Of a DNA stretch of 64,000 nucleotides, positions 7,996 to 16,092 are shown in pieces. The stretch spans positions 2,411,765 through 2,475,764 of the forward strand of contig NZ_BEYR01000001.1 in assembly GCF_002933815.1 (NCBI RefSeq), read 5' to 3'. This stretch comes from Sphingobacterium sp. HMA12 (lineage in GTDB: Bacteria; Bacteroidota; Bacteroidia; Sphingobacteriales; Sphingobacteriaceae). Each line of letters starts with the position of its first letter. Position 1 is the first letter of the stretch. A program made the position numbers and the translations under genes. The notes beneath the pieces were generated by a model. It was given only the letters and a program-made list of their open reading frames with translations, searched no databases and was not told where the DNA came from.

Positions 7996-9927
7996 TTATG
8001 ACAACTTATTCCATGTTTTGCTAATTATTTCAAATCCATTCACGGACTCAGGATTGCGCATGACATCTTTTGAGACTGCCCGCTCGGTAGGAATACCTGA
8101 GAAAATCTTTTTTATTGGCAGTTCCAGCTTTTTCCCGCTCCAGGTATAGGGGACTTCAGTAACCTGAAAAATTTGGTCGGGTACATGCCGGGGGCTATAT
8201 TCCCTTCGAAGAGATTTCTTGATTTTATCCTTCAGTTCATCCGTTAAGGTCCCGCTTTTTAGTTGAACAAAAAGTAACATATCCGAAGAGCCATTGTCGT
8301 GATCAACACAAATGACCAAGCTATCCTGCACTTCATCTGTTGCATTCAATACATTATAGATCTCAGCAGTCCCGATGCGTACACCACCGCGATTAAGGGT
8401 AGCATCAGAACGACCGTACATGATTATCCCGTCATTCTTCGTAATCTGAATCCAGTCACCATGGCTCCAGATACCGGCATACTTATCGAAGTAACTATCG
8501 TAATATTTTTGATTGTCCGCATCATTCCAGAAGTAAATCGGCATACAGGGCATTGGTTCCAAAATAACCAGTTCCCCCACTTCTTCGTAAACAGCCATCC
8601 CACCTGTATTAAAAGCTTCTATTTTGGAGCCTAAGGTACGGCACTGTATTTCGCCCGCATGCACATCAAGCAATGTGCATCCTGAAAGAAAAGCACTACA
8701 GACATCTGTGCCACCACTTAACGAAATAATCTGGGTTTCTGGAAATTGCTGATGAATCCATTCAAAAATAGCCGGTGGTAATGGAGAACCGGTCGATCCA
8801 ATTGTTTTCGGCATATACGCCAATGCTTTTAAATCTTGATCTTGGCAAGAAATTAAATAAGCGGCGCCGACGCCAAAATGATCAACCCCTGTATCTTTTG
8901 CAAACCTCCACAGGCTCAATTTATCCGGAAAGTGGGTTGCCCCGTCATATATACACAAGGTATTGCCCATTAATAGGGCCGAAAGTGCGTAATTCCACAT
9001 CATCCAGCCTGTTGTCGAATACCACATAAACCGCTCTCCCTCCTGCACATTCTGATGCAATCCCAAGGCTTTCATATGCTCTAACAGCATCCCTCCGACG
9101 CCATGTGTGATCGCTTTGGGTTTCCCTGTCGTTCCCGAAGAATACAAGATCCATACGGGATCTTCAAAGGCTACGGCTGTAAACTGAAGTCCATCTTGGG
9201 GGATGGCAGAATTGATTATCACTTGCCAGTTTTTATCATTGATAAAAACACAGGCCTTCAGAGAGGGTAAATGTTCCGCAAGCTTTCGTATACTTTCTTC
9301 TTTCTCAAAGATCCGTCCATTATAAGTGTATTCCGCATTAGCAAAAAGTACCTTTGGTTCGATTTGCTCAAAACGATCTTGAATACTTGCCTCACCAAAG
9401 TCAGGGGAACAACAGGACCAGATTGCTCCGATTGAATTCGTAGCCAAAAACAAAGCTATGGCTTCCACTCCATTAACCAGTACACCTACCACGCGATCCC
9501 CTTTTGAGACCCCTTGATTTTTTAAATACACTTGCAATCTGAGCACCATTACCCGCAACTCTTCCCAGGAGACCTCACGTGGAGAATCTTGTTCCGACTG
9601 AAAAACAAGAGCGGGCCGGGTATCGGTGGCACGGCGAAATACATGCTCCGCGTAATTTAATGTCGCTCCACTGAACCATTTCGTTCCGATAAAACTATCT
9701 CTGTCCGTAGGACGGGTTAATATATGCGTAAAATTTGAATGAAATTGTATGTTAAAATAAGTTGCAAGACTCTCCCAAAAGTCAGCAATATGCCCGGTTG
9801 ACCATACCCAAAGCTCGTGATAAGACGCAAAGGATAATTGATATCGCTGTTCGACATACTGTTTGAATCTATTGATCTCCGATTGAGATTGCTGCTCTTC
9901 TGTCGGGCTCCAGAGTAATTTTCCCAT
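7996..9927 (-). CDS. Acetoacetate-CoA ligase (acetoacetyl-CoA synthetase)
   Basis: A 643-residue adenylate-forming enzyme. It has the acyl-CoA synthetase N-terminal cap (WFSGATLNYAEH), the AMP-binding loop YSSGTTGKPKAITHG, and YGRSDATLNRGGVRIG leading into the C-terminal lid domain. The overall sequence and length match acetoacetyl-CoA synthetases rather than acetyl-CoA synthetases. It would activate the acetoacetate released by the nearby HMG-CoA lyase, so leucine carbon can be recovered as acetyl-CoA. I chose the start at 9927 (MGKLLWSP), because a promoter with consensus spacing lies just upstream; a 20-residue upstream in-frame extension would start inside that promoter. Confidence 0.92.
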   Translation of the reverse strand: MGKLLWSPTEEQQSQSEINRFKQYVEQRYQLSFASYHELWVWSTGHIADFWESLATYFNIQFHSNFTHILTRPTDRDSFIGTKWFSGATLNYAEHVFRRATDTRPALVFQSEQDSPREVSWEELRVMVLRLQVYLKNQGVSKGDRVVGVLVNGVEAIALFLATNSIGAIWSCCSPDFGEASIQDRFEQIEPKVLFANAEYTYNGRIFEKEESIRKLAEHLPSLKACVFINDKNWQVIINSAIPQDGLQFTAVAFEDPVWILYSSGTTGKPKAITHGVGGMLLEHMKALGLHQNVQEGERFMWYSTTGWMMWNYALSALLMGNTLCIYDGATHFPDKLSLWRFAKDTGVDHFGVGAAYLISCQDQDLKALAYMPKTIGSTGSPLPPAIFEWIHQQFPETQIISLSGGTDVCSAFLSGCTLLDVHAGEIQCRTLGSKIEAFNTGGMAVYEEVGELVILEPMPCMPIYFWNDADNQKYYDSYFDKYAGIWSHGDWIQITKNDGIIMYGRSDATLNRGGVRIGTAEIYNVLNATDEVQDSLVICVDHDNGSSDMLLFVQLKSGTLTDELKDKIKKSLRREYSPRHVPDQIFQVTEVPYTWSGKKLELPIKKIFSGIPTERAVSKDVMRNPESVNGFEIISKTWNKLS

Positions 9928-9956
9928 AATAGTTGGATATAAAAAACGGTTATAGC

Positions 9957-9987
9957 CAAACTTAGCTAAATTTGCTTTGAAATGCAA
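9957..9987 (-). promoter_or_regulatory. Promoter of acetoacetate-CoA ligase
   Basis: Minus-strand TTG (9987-9985), a 20-nt spacer and TAAGTTTG (9964-9957) match the Bacteroidota -33/-7 consensus. Transcription would begin near 9952, about 25 nt before the chosen start codon. Confidence 0.6.
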
Positions 9988-10094
9988 TTTTTATTGGGAC
10001 TCAAACAGAACAAATAGATTACATCAATTACTTTATTGAAATATTATTTTGAAATACGCACAGTTCATCAAATAAACGAGGTAAATACCCCCTT

Positions 10095-11141
10095 TTAAAG
10101 CACCTCGATCTCGGTTCCGTCCACCATCGGGTGACCAGTACACAGCAAGATACGTCCATTCTCCATTTCCCGGTCTGTTAGCACTTCGTTGTAATCCATT
10201 CTTACTTTTCCTTTTGAACATTGAGCGATACAGGTACTGCACATACCAGACTTGCAGGAATAAGGCAGTTTAATTTTATGTTCAAGTCCTACATCCAAAA
10301 TAGACTTATTGTAGGGAATCTCCAGGTGATAGGTCTCACCTTGAAAATCTAATTTGATCTGATAGGAGGTCGTATCGATCACCCTCTCAGACTCATCGTC
10401 ATCATCTTCTTCATTTTCGGGCAATAAGAACGTTTCTCTTTTGATCTGATTAGCATCAAAGCCCATTCCCAAAAGTGTGAAACGACATAAATCCATATAA
10501 ATCACTGGCCCACAGGTAAAGCATAATGCGTCCTCTTTTGGGCCCACAAGATGATCCTTGACAATGGAAAGAATATAATCCCTGTTCAGACGGGCTTTCA
10601 TCAGATATTTACTATTGGAATAAATCCAAACAATAGTGAGGCGGTCCGGAAATTGTCGGGCCCATTCCTCCAATTCCTCCCGAAAGGGCGCTTGATCAGC
10701 AGATCGATTACTGTATACCAAGACGACCTTAGACTTCTCTTCAACAAGAAGCGCCGTTTTAAGAATCGAATACAAAGGCGTTATACCAATACCGGCAGCA
10801 AATAGAAATAAAGTCCTTACTTTATATTGTTCGGGTTCATACGTAAATAATCCCTGTGGCTCCATGGCCTGAACGATATCCCCTTCGGCAACAGTATGAT
10901 GAAGCAACCTCGAAATTTCGCCATTTTCCACACGTTTTACAGTGATGCTTAGCGGCTCGTTATAATCTGGGGAACTATTAAAAGAGTAAGAACGACGCAC
11001 CTCCCGATCACCAAATAAGAAGGAAAGCGTAATAAATTGACCAGCTTTATAAGGAGGATAGTCGCCATCGGGAGATTCCAGCTGAAAAGTAATATTATTA
11101 TTGGGCTGAGGAATTATCTTTGCTATTCGTAATGCGTACAT
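10095..11141 (-). CDS. Ferredoxin-NADP reductase-type oxidoreductase with C-terminal 2Fe-2S domain (PaaE-like)
   Basis: A 348-residue electron-transfer protein. An N-terminal flavin-binding barrel carries RRSYS (49-53), a NAD(P)-binding domain with GIGITPLYSIL follows, and a plant-type ferredoxin domain at the C-terminus has cysteines 296, 301, 304 and 334 in the CX4CX2C...C pattern. It is organised like PaaE of phenylacetyl-CoA epoxidase, but no paaABCD genes are nearby, so its partner oxygenase is unknown. An acidic linker (EEDDDDESE, about 245-255) joins the reductase and ferredoxin parts. A consensus promoter predicts transcription starting at or next to the start codon, i.e. a leaderless message. 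Confidence 0.85.
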   Translation of the reverse strand: MYALRIAKIIPQPNNNITFQLESPDGDYPPYKAGQFITLSFLFGDREVRRSYSFNSSPDYNEPLSITVKRVENGEISRLLHHTVAEGDIVQAMEPQGLFTYEPEQYKVRTLFLFAAGIGITPLYSILKTALLVEEKSKVVLVYSNRSADQAPFREELEEWARQFPDRLTIVWIYSNSKYLMKARLNRDYILSIVKDHLVGPKEDALCFTCGPVIYMDLCRFTLLGMGFDANQIKRETFLLPENEEDDDDESERVIDTTSYQIKLDFQGETYHLEIPYNKSILDVGLEHKIKLPYSCKSGMCSTCIAQCSKGKVRMDYNEVLTDREMENGRILLCTGHPMVDGTEIEVL

Positions 11142-11145
11142 AAGC

Positions 11146-11177
11146 CAAATATACTGTCGAATTTTGGCTTACACAAA
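11146..11177 (-). promoter_or_regulatory. Promoter of the PaaE-like reductase, very short leader
   Basis: Minus-strand TTTG (11177-11174), a 20-nt spacer and TATATTTG (11153-11146) match the consensus exactly. The last base of the -7 element is only 4 nt before the ATG at 11141, so the mRNA should be leaderless or nearly so. Confidence 0.6.
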
Positions 11178-11318
11178 TGAAAAAACCGGATTCGAAAGCT
11201 ACTTTTTAAGATGCGCTATATAACAATTTTGTTGTATTACAATTGACAGACAATTCTCGTACAATATTTGTAGAATTTCACGTTATATTTATATCAAAAC
11301 TAATCATAATAAGATTAT

Positions 11319-12035
11319 ATGCAAACACGCAGAAACTTCCTTCAAAATGCAGCAAAAGCCACATTGGGTATTGCTGTATCTGGATCAATATTACAAGATA
11401 TTGCTTCCGCGAAAGCAACTGAATTAAATGCCGCTACTTTAAAGTTTTCCCAAGTCAAGTTACCTTTCAGTTATGCCGCATTGGAGCCCAATATTGATGC
11501 CCTGACGATGGAAATCCATTATACAAAGCATCATATGGCCTATATCAATGCCGTCAACGAGGCCATTGTTGCCGAATCCATCAAAGAAACTTCAGAAGAA
11601 CAGCTTTTAGCTAATATATCGAAATATTCCGCGAAAGCCAGAAATAATGCGGGTGGTGCCTGGAATCACAATTTCTTTTGGGAAAGCTTGTCCGACAAAG
11701 CAAGCCAGCCTTCGGAAAAACTGTTGACCATGATCAACAAGACCTTCGGTTCAATCGACAAATTCAAAGAGCAATTTGCCACAGCAGCAACCACGCGTTT
11801 TGGTTCGGGATGGGCATGGTTGATCCTCGACGATTCAGGAAACCTGAAAATAACGTCTACGCCAAATCAGGACAATCCATTAATGGATGTTGCGGACGTA
11901 AAAGGTATCCCAGTTTTGGGTCTCGACGTTTGGGAGCATGCTTATTACCTGCATTATCAAAACAAAAGAGCGGACTATATCAAAAACTGGTGGAACGTCG
12001 TCAACTGGAAAAAAGTAAATGAGCGAATAGCATAA
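11319..12035 (+). CDS. Superoxide dismutase (Fe/Mn), Tat-exported
   Basis: A 238-residue Fe/Mn superoxide dismutase. The metal ligands are His67 (in HYTKHH), His117 (WNHNFFW), Asp203 and His207 (DVWEH). The N-terminus carries a twin-arginine signal, TRRNFLQ at residues 3-9, followed by a hydrophobic stretch and an alanine-rich cleavage region near residue 33, so the enzyme is predicted to be exported folded to the periplasm. Most bacterial Fe/Mn enzymes are cytoplasmic; an exported form would protect the envelope from outside superoxide. It stands alone, ending in a strong terminator shared with the convergent SRPBCC gene. Confidence 0.92.
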   Translation: MQTRRNFLQNAAKATLGIAVSGSILQDIASAKATELNAATLKFSQVKLPFSYAALEPNIDALTMEIHYTKHHMAYINAVNEAIVAESIKETSEEQLLANISKYSAKARNNAGGAWNHNFFWESLSDKASQPSEKLLTMINKTFGSIDKFKEQFATAATTRFGSGWAWLILDDSGNLKITSTPNQDNPLMDVADVKGIPVLGLDVWEHAYYLHYQNKRADYIKNWWNVVNWKKVNERIA

Positions 12036-12079
12036 CATAAAAAAAGCTCGATCTAACGATCGAGCTTTTTTTATGTTAT
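12032..12079. terminator. Strong bidirectional terminator
   Basis: A perfect 22-bp inverted repeat with a TAAC loop. The GC core is GCTCGATC/GATCGAGC, flanked by A7 and T7 runs that pair with each other. It overlaps the sod stop codon and serves the convergent gene as well. Confidence 0.85.
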
Positions 12080-12098
12080 AATCCGTCACCAAGACCTA

Positions 12099-12497
12099 CT
12101 ATCCCAGTATCGCTTTCAGTTTGTTTACCTGAAAATCGATCAGCTTTTGAAGCGGAGCCGTAGCGATCATTTTCATCATCATATTTAAATCGGCATCAAT
12201 TACAAAAGTCGCTTTTGTCACCGTATCTGATACAGCCTGCAGTTCCCAGCGTAAGGTAACCTCAAATGGTGCTTTTTCAGAAGGAATGAGCTTAACCAAT
12301 TGATTGACTACTCGTTCTTCAACTTTTAACGCCAATTTTGCCATATTTTGAATGGTAAATCGAGCTTCGTCTGCTGTAGAAGACCAATTATAAATATTTT
12401 CAGGCATTAACTGTTCATGATTATTGAGATCAGTTAGAAAAGCAAATACTTCGCCGACATTCCTGTTGATTTCTGTAGTATTCTGAATAGTAGTCAT
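12099..12497 (-). CDS. SRPBCC (START-like) domain protein
   Basis: This 132-residue soluble protein has the SRPBCC pattern: an N-terminal strand (TTIQNTTEINRNVGEVFAFL), a helix, and a C-terminal long helix (LQKLIDFQVNKLKAIL). Such proteins bind hydrophobic ligands in a deep cavity, and their functions vary. It follows pyrE by 19 bases and is probably co-transcribed with it, but there is no obvious link to pyrimidine synthesis. It ends near the terminator shared with sod. Confidence 0.75.
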   Translation of the reverse strand: MTTIQNTTEINRNVGEVFAFLTDLNNHEQLMPENIYNWSSTADEARFTIQNMAKLALKVEERVVNQLVKLIPSEKAPFEVTLRWELQAVSDTVTKATFVIDADLNMMMKMIATAPLQKLIDFQVNKLKAILG

Positions 12498-12516
12498 AAC
12501 GGTAAATTATTGATCT

Positions 12517-13167
12517 TTATTGAAAGTTTTCACCCCATCCCGCAGGGTTCAATCGCCACTTTTTCAAAATTTCAACATCCTCTTCCAATACATAGCTATT
12601 TTCAGCGGCCACTTGAATCAGTGCATCGTAGTTACATAGGCTGAAATAAGGACATTTCGCATCTGTAAAATTATCAGTCGCTTGTTGCAGTCCATAAGTA
12701 AATATGGAAACTAATCCAACAACATTACAACCTGCTTCACGCAATGCTTTAACAGCGATCAGGCTACTTTTACCTGTTGAAATTAAATCTTCAACCACAA
12801 CGACACGTTGACCACTAACGACTTCGCCTTCAATCATATTTTGACGGCCATGATCTTTCGCTGAGCTTCTAACATAAGAAAATGGTAGGCCTAAATCCTG
12901 CGCTACCAACACTCCTTGCGGAATACCTGCTGTAGCAACTCCAGAAATCATATCTACTGATCCAAACTCTTCTTGAATAAGCTTAGAAAGCTTCTGACGA
13001 ATATACGTACGTATTGCTGGATGAGATAAAGTGATACGGTTATCACAGTAAATTGGAGACTTCCAACCCGACGCCCAAGTAAAAGGACTTTTAGGTTGCA
13101 ATTTTATTGCTTTAATTTGCAATAAGGATTCAGCAACTTTTTGTTCAACCTCATTTAAATTATTCAT
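12517..13167 (-). CDS. pyrE: Orotate phosphoribosyltransferase
   Basis: A 216-residue type I phosphoribosyltransferase that makes orotidine monophosphate in pyrimidine synthesis. The PRPP-binding motif VVVVEDLISTGKSS lies around residues 121-134, and the flexible-loop region SSAKDHGRQNMIEG precedes it, as in OPRTases. Its start codon overlaps that of the divergent Nudix gene in a single CATG, so there is no intergenic space and the promoter must lie inside the Nudix coding region. A TAAATTTG sequence there (13179-13172, minus strand) could be the -7 element and would give a nearly leaderless mRNA. Confidence 0.93.
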   Translation of the reverse strand: MNNLNEVEQKVAESLLQIKAIKLQPKSPFTWASGWKSPIYCDNRITLSHPAIRTYIRQKLSKLIQEEFGSVDMISGVATAGIPQGVLVAQDLGLPFSYVRSSAKDHGRQNMIEGEVVSGQRVVVVEDLISTGKSSLIAVKALREAGCNVVGLVSIFTYGLQQATDNFTDAKCPYFSLCNYDALIQVAAENSYVLEEDVEILKKWRLNPAGWGENFQ

Positions 13168-13777
13168 GGCGCAAATTTATAAAATTTATATGAACGAAAC
13201 CGTGCTAATTTTAGCAGATTTTGTTCCTTCGAAAATCGAAAACACGCAAACAATTAGTATTCAAGACATTGAACTTCAAAAACTTTTCAAACAATCTGAA
13301 ATTGATAAAGTTCCAAAGACCTATCTCTACGTCAACAGGGATTTCGAAACCGTATTTCAAAATTTAAAAAGCAAACTTAAAATCATCAAAGCAGCTGGCG
13401 GACTGGTCAAAAATGGTGATGGAGATTACCTGTTTATTTACCGCTTGGGCAAATGGGATCTCCCCAAAGGCAAGGTTGAAGATAATGAAAAAATGAAAGA
13501 AGCTGCTGTAAGGGAAGTGGAAGAAGAATGTGGTATTAAAATAAATTATTTAGGCAAGAAGATCGCCACATCTTATCATACCTACTATTTACGTAACGGA
13601 GAGTTCGTATTAAAGGCAACCAATTGGTATGAAATGGGCGTTAATAAAGTTCCGAAATTGATCCCTCAAACAGCCGAAGATATTACGAAAGCAGAATGGC
13701 GTCATGTGGACCAATTTGATGAAGTGCGGTCCAATACCTATCCTATTATAGAAAACCTCATCAAAAAGCTTAAATAG
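13166..13777 (+). CDS. Nudix hydrolase
   Basis: A 203-residue protein with an N-terminal region of about 90 residues and a Nudix domain whose box reads GKVEDNEKMKEAAVREVEEE, continuing CGI, matching GX5EX7REUXEEXGU. It would hydrolyse a nucleoside diphosphate linked to another moiety; the substrate is unknown. I keep the start at 13166 (MAQIYKIYMNE) because the YKIYMNE segment resembles the N-terminus of related Bacteroidota proteins as I remember them; 13190 (MNETVLIL) is the alternative. With the first start it shares a CATG with pyrE. Confidence 0.85.
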   Translation: MAQIYKIYMNETVLILADFVPSKIENTQTISIQDIELQKLFKQSEIDKVPKTYLYVNRDFETVFQNLKSKLKIIKAAGGLVKNGDGDYLFIYRLGKWDLPKGKVEDNEKMKEAAVREVEEECGIKINYLGKKIATSYHTYYLRNGEFVLKATNWYEMGVNKVPKLIPQTAEDITKAEWRHVDQFDEVRSNTYPIIENLIKKLK

Positions 13778-13834
13778 GCTGTCTTTTGAGGTTCATCTGA
13801 CAGTAATCCGGAAGATCATTCTTATTTTTATCGT

Positions 13835-14551
13835 ATGGAAAATATAACTGGAAAAAGGGCTTTAGTTACAGGTGGGGCAAAAGGATTGGGAAAGGCCATT
13901 GCCATAGCATTGGCCAAAGAAGGGGTTCATGTAGCCATTACAGGCAGAAACGAAACAGCGTTGAAACAGACCGTTGCCGAACTGGCTGAATTAGGGACAG
14001 AGGTTACCTATAGCGTATTTGACGTGGCCGACAACACTGCCGTGCAACAGGAAGTTAAAAACCTCAATGAAACCTTCGGCTATTTTGATATTTTAATCAA
14101 CAATGCGGGTATATCTTCCTTTTCTTCGGTGATGGATATGGACGTTAATGACTGGACAGCGATTATCAATGTTAATCTACTGGGAACTTATTTTGTTACA
14201 AAGGCTATACTGCCACAACTTATTGAAAAAAACCAAGGTGACATTGTAATGGTATCATCTACGGCTGGACTGAATGGGGCGGCTAGCACATCAGCCTATA
14301 GCGCTTCAAAATTTGGCGTTATTGGATTCGCTGATTCCTTGATGCGTGAAGTTCGTAAAAACAACATTCGGGTATGCACCCTGATGCCGAGTACCATCGC
14401 TTCAGATATGTCGAAGGATCTTGGGCTAACGGATGGCGACCCTGAAAAGGTATTGCAACCGGAAGATTTTGCAGAGTTAATTATTGCAAATTTAAAATTA
14501 CCGCGAAGAGCAATGTTAAAATCAGCCTCTTTATGGTCCACAAATCCATAA
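13835..14551 (+). CDS. Short-chain dehydrogenase/reductase, 3-ketoacyl-ACP reductase-like
   Basis: A 238-residue classical SDR with the cofactor motif TGGAKGLG at the N-terminus, NNAG in the middle, a catalytic Ser in VSSTAG, and the YSASK catalytic pair. The Arg in TGRNE after the second strand suggests NADP(H) preference. It precedes an old yellow enzyme and a VOC protein on the same strand (gaps of 27 and 1 bases), so the three may form an operon for reducing carbonyl or alkene compounds. The substrate is unknown; a role in fatty acid synthesis is not implied by the name. Confidence 0.85.
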   Translation: MENITGKRALVTGGAKGLGKAIAIALAKEGVHVAITGRNETALKQTVAELAELGTEVTYSVFDVADNTAVQQEVKNLNETFGYFDILINNAGISSFSSVMDMDVNDWTAIINVNLLGTYFVTKAILPQLIEKNQGDIVMVSSTAGLNGAASTSAYSASKFGVIGFADSLMREVRKNNIRVCTLMPSTIASDMSKDLGLTDGDPEKVLQPEDFAELIIANLKLPRRAMLKSASLWSTNP

Positions 14552-14578
14552 AACAAAAAGACGGATAAACAAAACATT

Positions 14579-15640
14579 ATGAGTCAACTATTCTCTGCCA
14601 TAGACATCGGTTCTTTAAACCTGAAAAATCGCTTAGTCGTTTCCCCCATGTGCCAATATTCAGCTGAAGAAGGTTTTGCAAATAACTGGCATCTTGTTCA
14701 TCTTGGCCAATTTGCTGTCGGCGGTGCTGCAGCAGTCATACAGGAAGCAACCGCCGTGACACCCGAAGGTCGAATCAGTTACGGAGACCTCGGGATATGG
14801 GATGACCGGCATATTGACAAATTAAAAGAGATAACAGCTTTTATCAAAACAAATGGCGCTGTACCCGGTATTCAAATCGCGCATGCAGGCCGTAAAGCCA
14901 GCAGCAACAAGCCCTGGCTTGGTCGTGGTCAATTTGCCCCATCAGATCCGCTAGGATGGCAAACGGTCGCTCCATCTGCACTGACTTTCCATGCTGGAGA
15001 TTATGTCCCTCAGGAGCTTAAAACTTCTGAAATAGAGAAGCTGATCGAACAGTTTGGTCAAGCAACCAAAAGAGCCATTCAAGCTGGTTACGAAATCATT
15101 GAGCTCCATGCTGCCCATGGCTATCTTATTCACCAGTTTCTCTCCCCCCTGAGCAATATACGAGCCGACAGATTTGGTGGTACTTTTGAAAACAGAATAC
15201 GCTTCTTGCTGGAAATCATCAAACGGGTAAAACAGGAAATATCGACGCAAAGCTTATGGGTACGTATTTCTGCCACAGATTGGGCGCCGGATGGCTGGGA
15301 TCTGGATCAATCCATAGCCTTGTCACAGCTTTTGACCGAGCAGGGAGTCGATATCATCGATGTATCGAGTGGCGGAGCGGTTTCCCATCAAAAAATTGAT
15401 CTTGGCCCTGCCTATCAGCTTCCATTTGCACAGGCGATCAAAGAAAAAACCGGAAGTAAAACTGCTACTGTCGGACTCATTAAAACAGCGGCTCAAGCCG
15501 CCGATATTGTCGCTCATGGCCAAGCCGACCTCATTATGATCGCAAGGGGCTTTTTGGATGACCCGCATCTTCCATTGCACTTTGCCAAAGAATTATCCGT
15601 AGACATCCCTTGGCCAAAACAGTACGAAAGAGCAAAGTAA
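14579..15640 (+). CDS. NADH:flavin oxidoreductase, old yellow enzyme family (YqjM/NamA-like)
   Basis: A 353-residue FMN-dependent TIM-barrel ene-reductase. The class III (YqjM-like) features are visible: the Cys in SPMCQYSAE that tunes FMN, the substrate-binding HAAHGYLIHQFLSP motif, and an ANNWHLVHLG segment near the N-terminus. Such enzymes reduce activated C=C bonds at the expense of NADPH and often respond to electrophile or oxidative stress. It lies between an SDR gene and a glyoxalase-like gene, which would suit detoxification of reactive carbonyls; that role is inferred. Confidence 0.9.
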   Translation: MSQLFSAIDIGSLNLKNRLVVSPMCQYSAEEGFANNWHLVHLGQFAVGGAAAVIQEATAVTPEGRISYGDLGIWDDRHIDKLKEITAFIKTNGAVPGIQIAHAGRKASSNKPWLGRGQFAPSDPLGWQTVAPSALTFHAGDYVPQELKTSEIEKLIEQFGQATKRAIQAGYEIIELHAAHGYLIHQFLSPLSNIRADRFGGTFENRIRFLLEIIKRVKQEISTQSLWVRISATDWAPDGWDLDQSIALSQLLTEQGVDIIDVSSGGAVSHQKIDLGPAYQLPFAQAIKEKTGSKTATVGLIKTAAQAADIVAHGQADLIMIARGFLDDPHLPLHFAKELSVDIPWPKQYERAK

Positions 15641-15641
15641 G

Positions 15642-16034
15642 ATGAAATTAAGCTTAAACAAAATACACCATATTGCAATTATATGCAGGGATTATCAGCG
15701 GTCAAAAAAATTTTATACGGAAGTCCTGGGACTGGAAATTTGGCAGGAGCATTATCGGGTAGAACGCGATTCCTATAAACTGGATTTAAAACTTAACGAT
15801 ACTTACATCGTCGAACTCTTTTCCTTCCCCAACGTTCCTAGCAGACCTAGTTTTCCCGAAGCGGCTGGTTTAAGGCATCTCGCTTTTGAGGTCGATAACC
15901 TGAATGCGGAAATACATAAGTTAGAGCAGGCAGGTATTACACACGAAGGAATAAGAATTGACGAACTAACACAAAAAAGGTTCACTTTCTTTAGCGATCC
16001 CGATCAGCTTCCGATAGAACTGTACGAGCGTTAG
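15642..16034 (+). CDS. VOC/glyoxalase family protein, YaeR-like
   Basis: A 130-residue protein with two beta-alpha-beta-beta-beta modules of the vicinal oxygen chelate fold. Metal-ligand candidates are the His pair in KIHHIAI, the Glu in VELFSFP, His in LRHLAFEV and the Glu in IELYE. The sequence is close to E. coli YaeR, including the ELFSFP and RFTFF segments. It starts one base after the old yellow enzyme stop, so translation is probably coupled. YaeR proteins have no settled reaction; a metal-dependent lyase or isomerase is likely. Confidence 0.82.
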   Translation: MKLSLNKIHHIAIICRDYQRSKKFYTEVLGLEIWQEHYRVERDSYKLDLKLNDTYIVELFSFPNVPSRPSFPEAAGLRHLAFEVDNLNAEIHKLEQAGITHEGIRIDELTQKRFTFFSDPDQLPIELYER

Positions 16035-16038
16035 AAAC

Positions 16039-16071
16039 AAAAAAAGCGTTGATAAAAATCAACGCTTTTTT
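16039..16071. terminator. Bidirectional terminator
   Basis: A perfect stem (A-run, GCGTTGAT, AAAA loop, ATCAACGC, T6) between the convergent YaeR-like gene and infB. Confidence 0.85.
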
Positions 16072-16092
16072 ATGTTATCGTAAATCAGAGTA

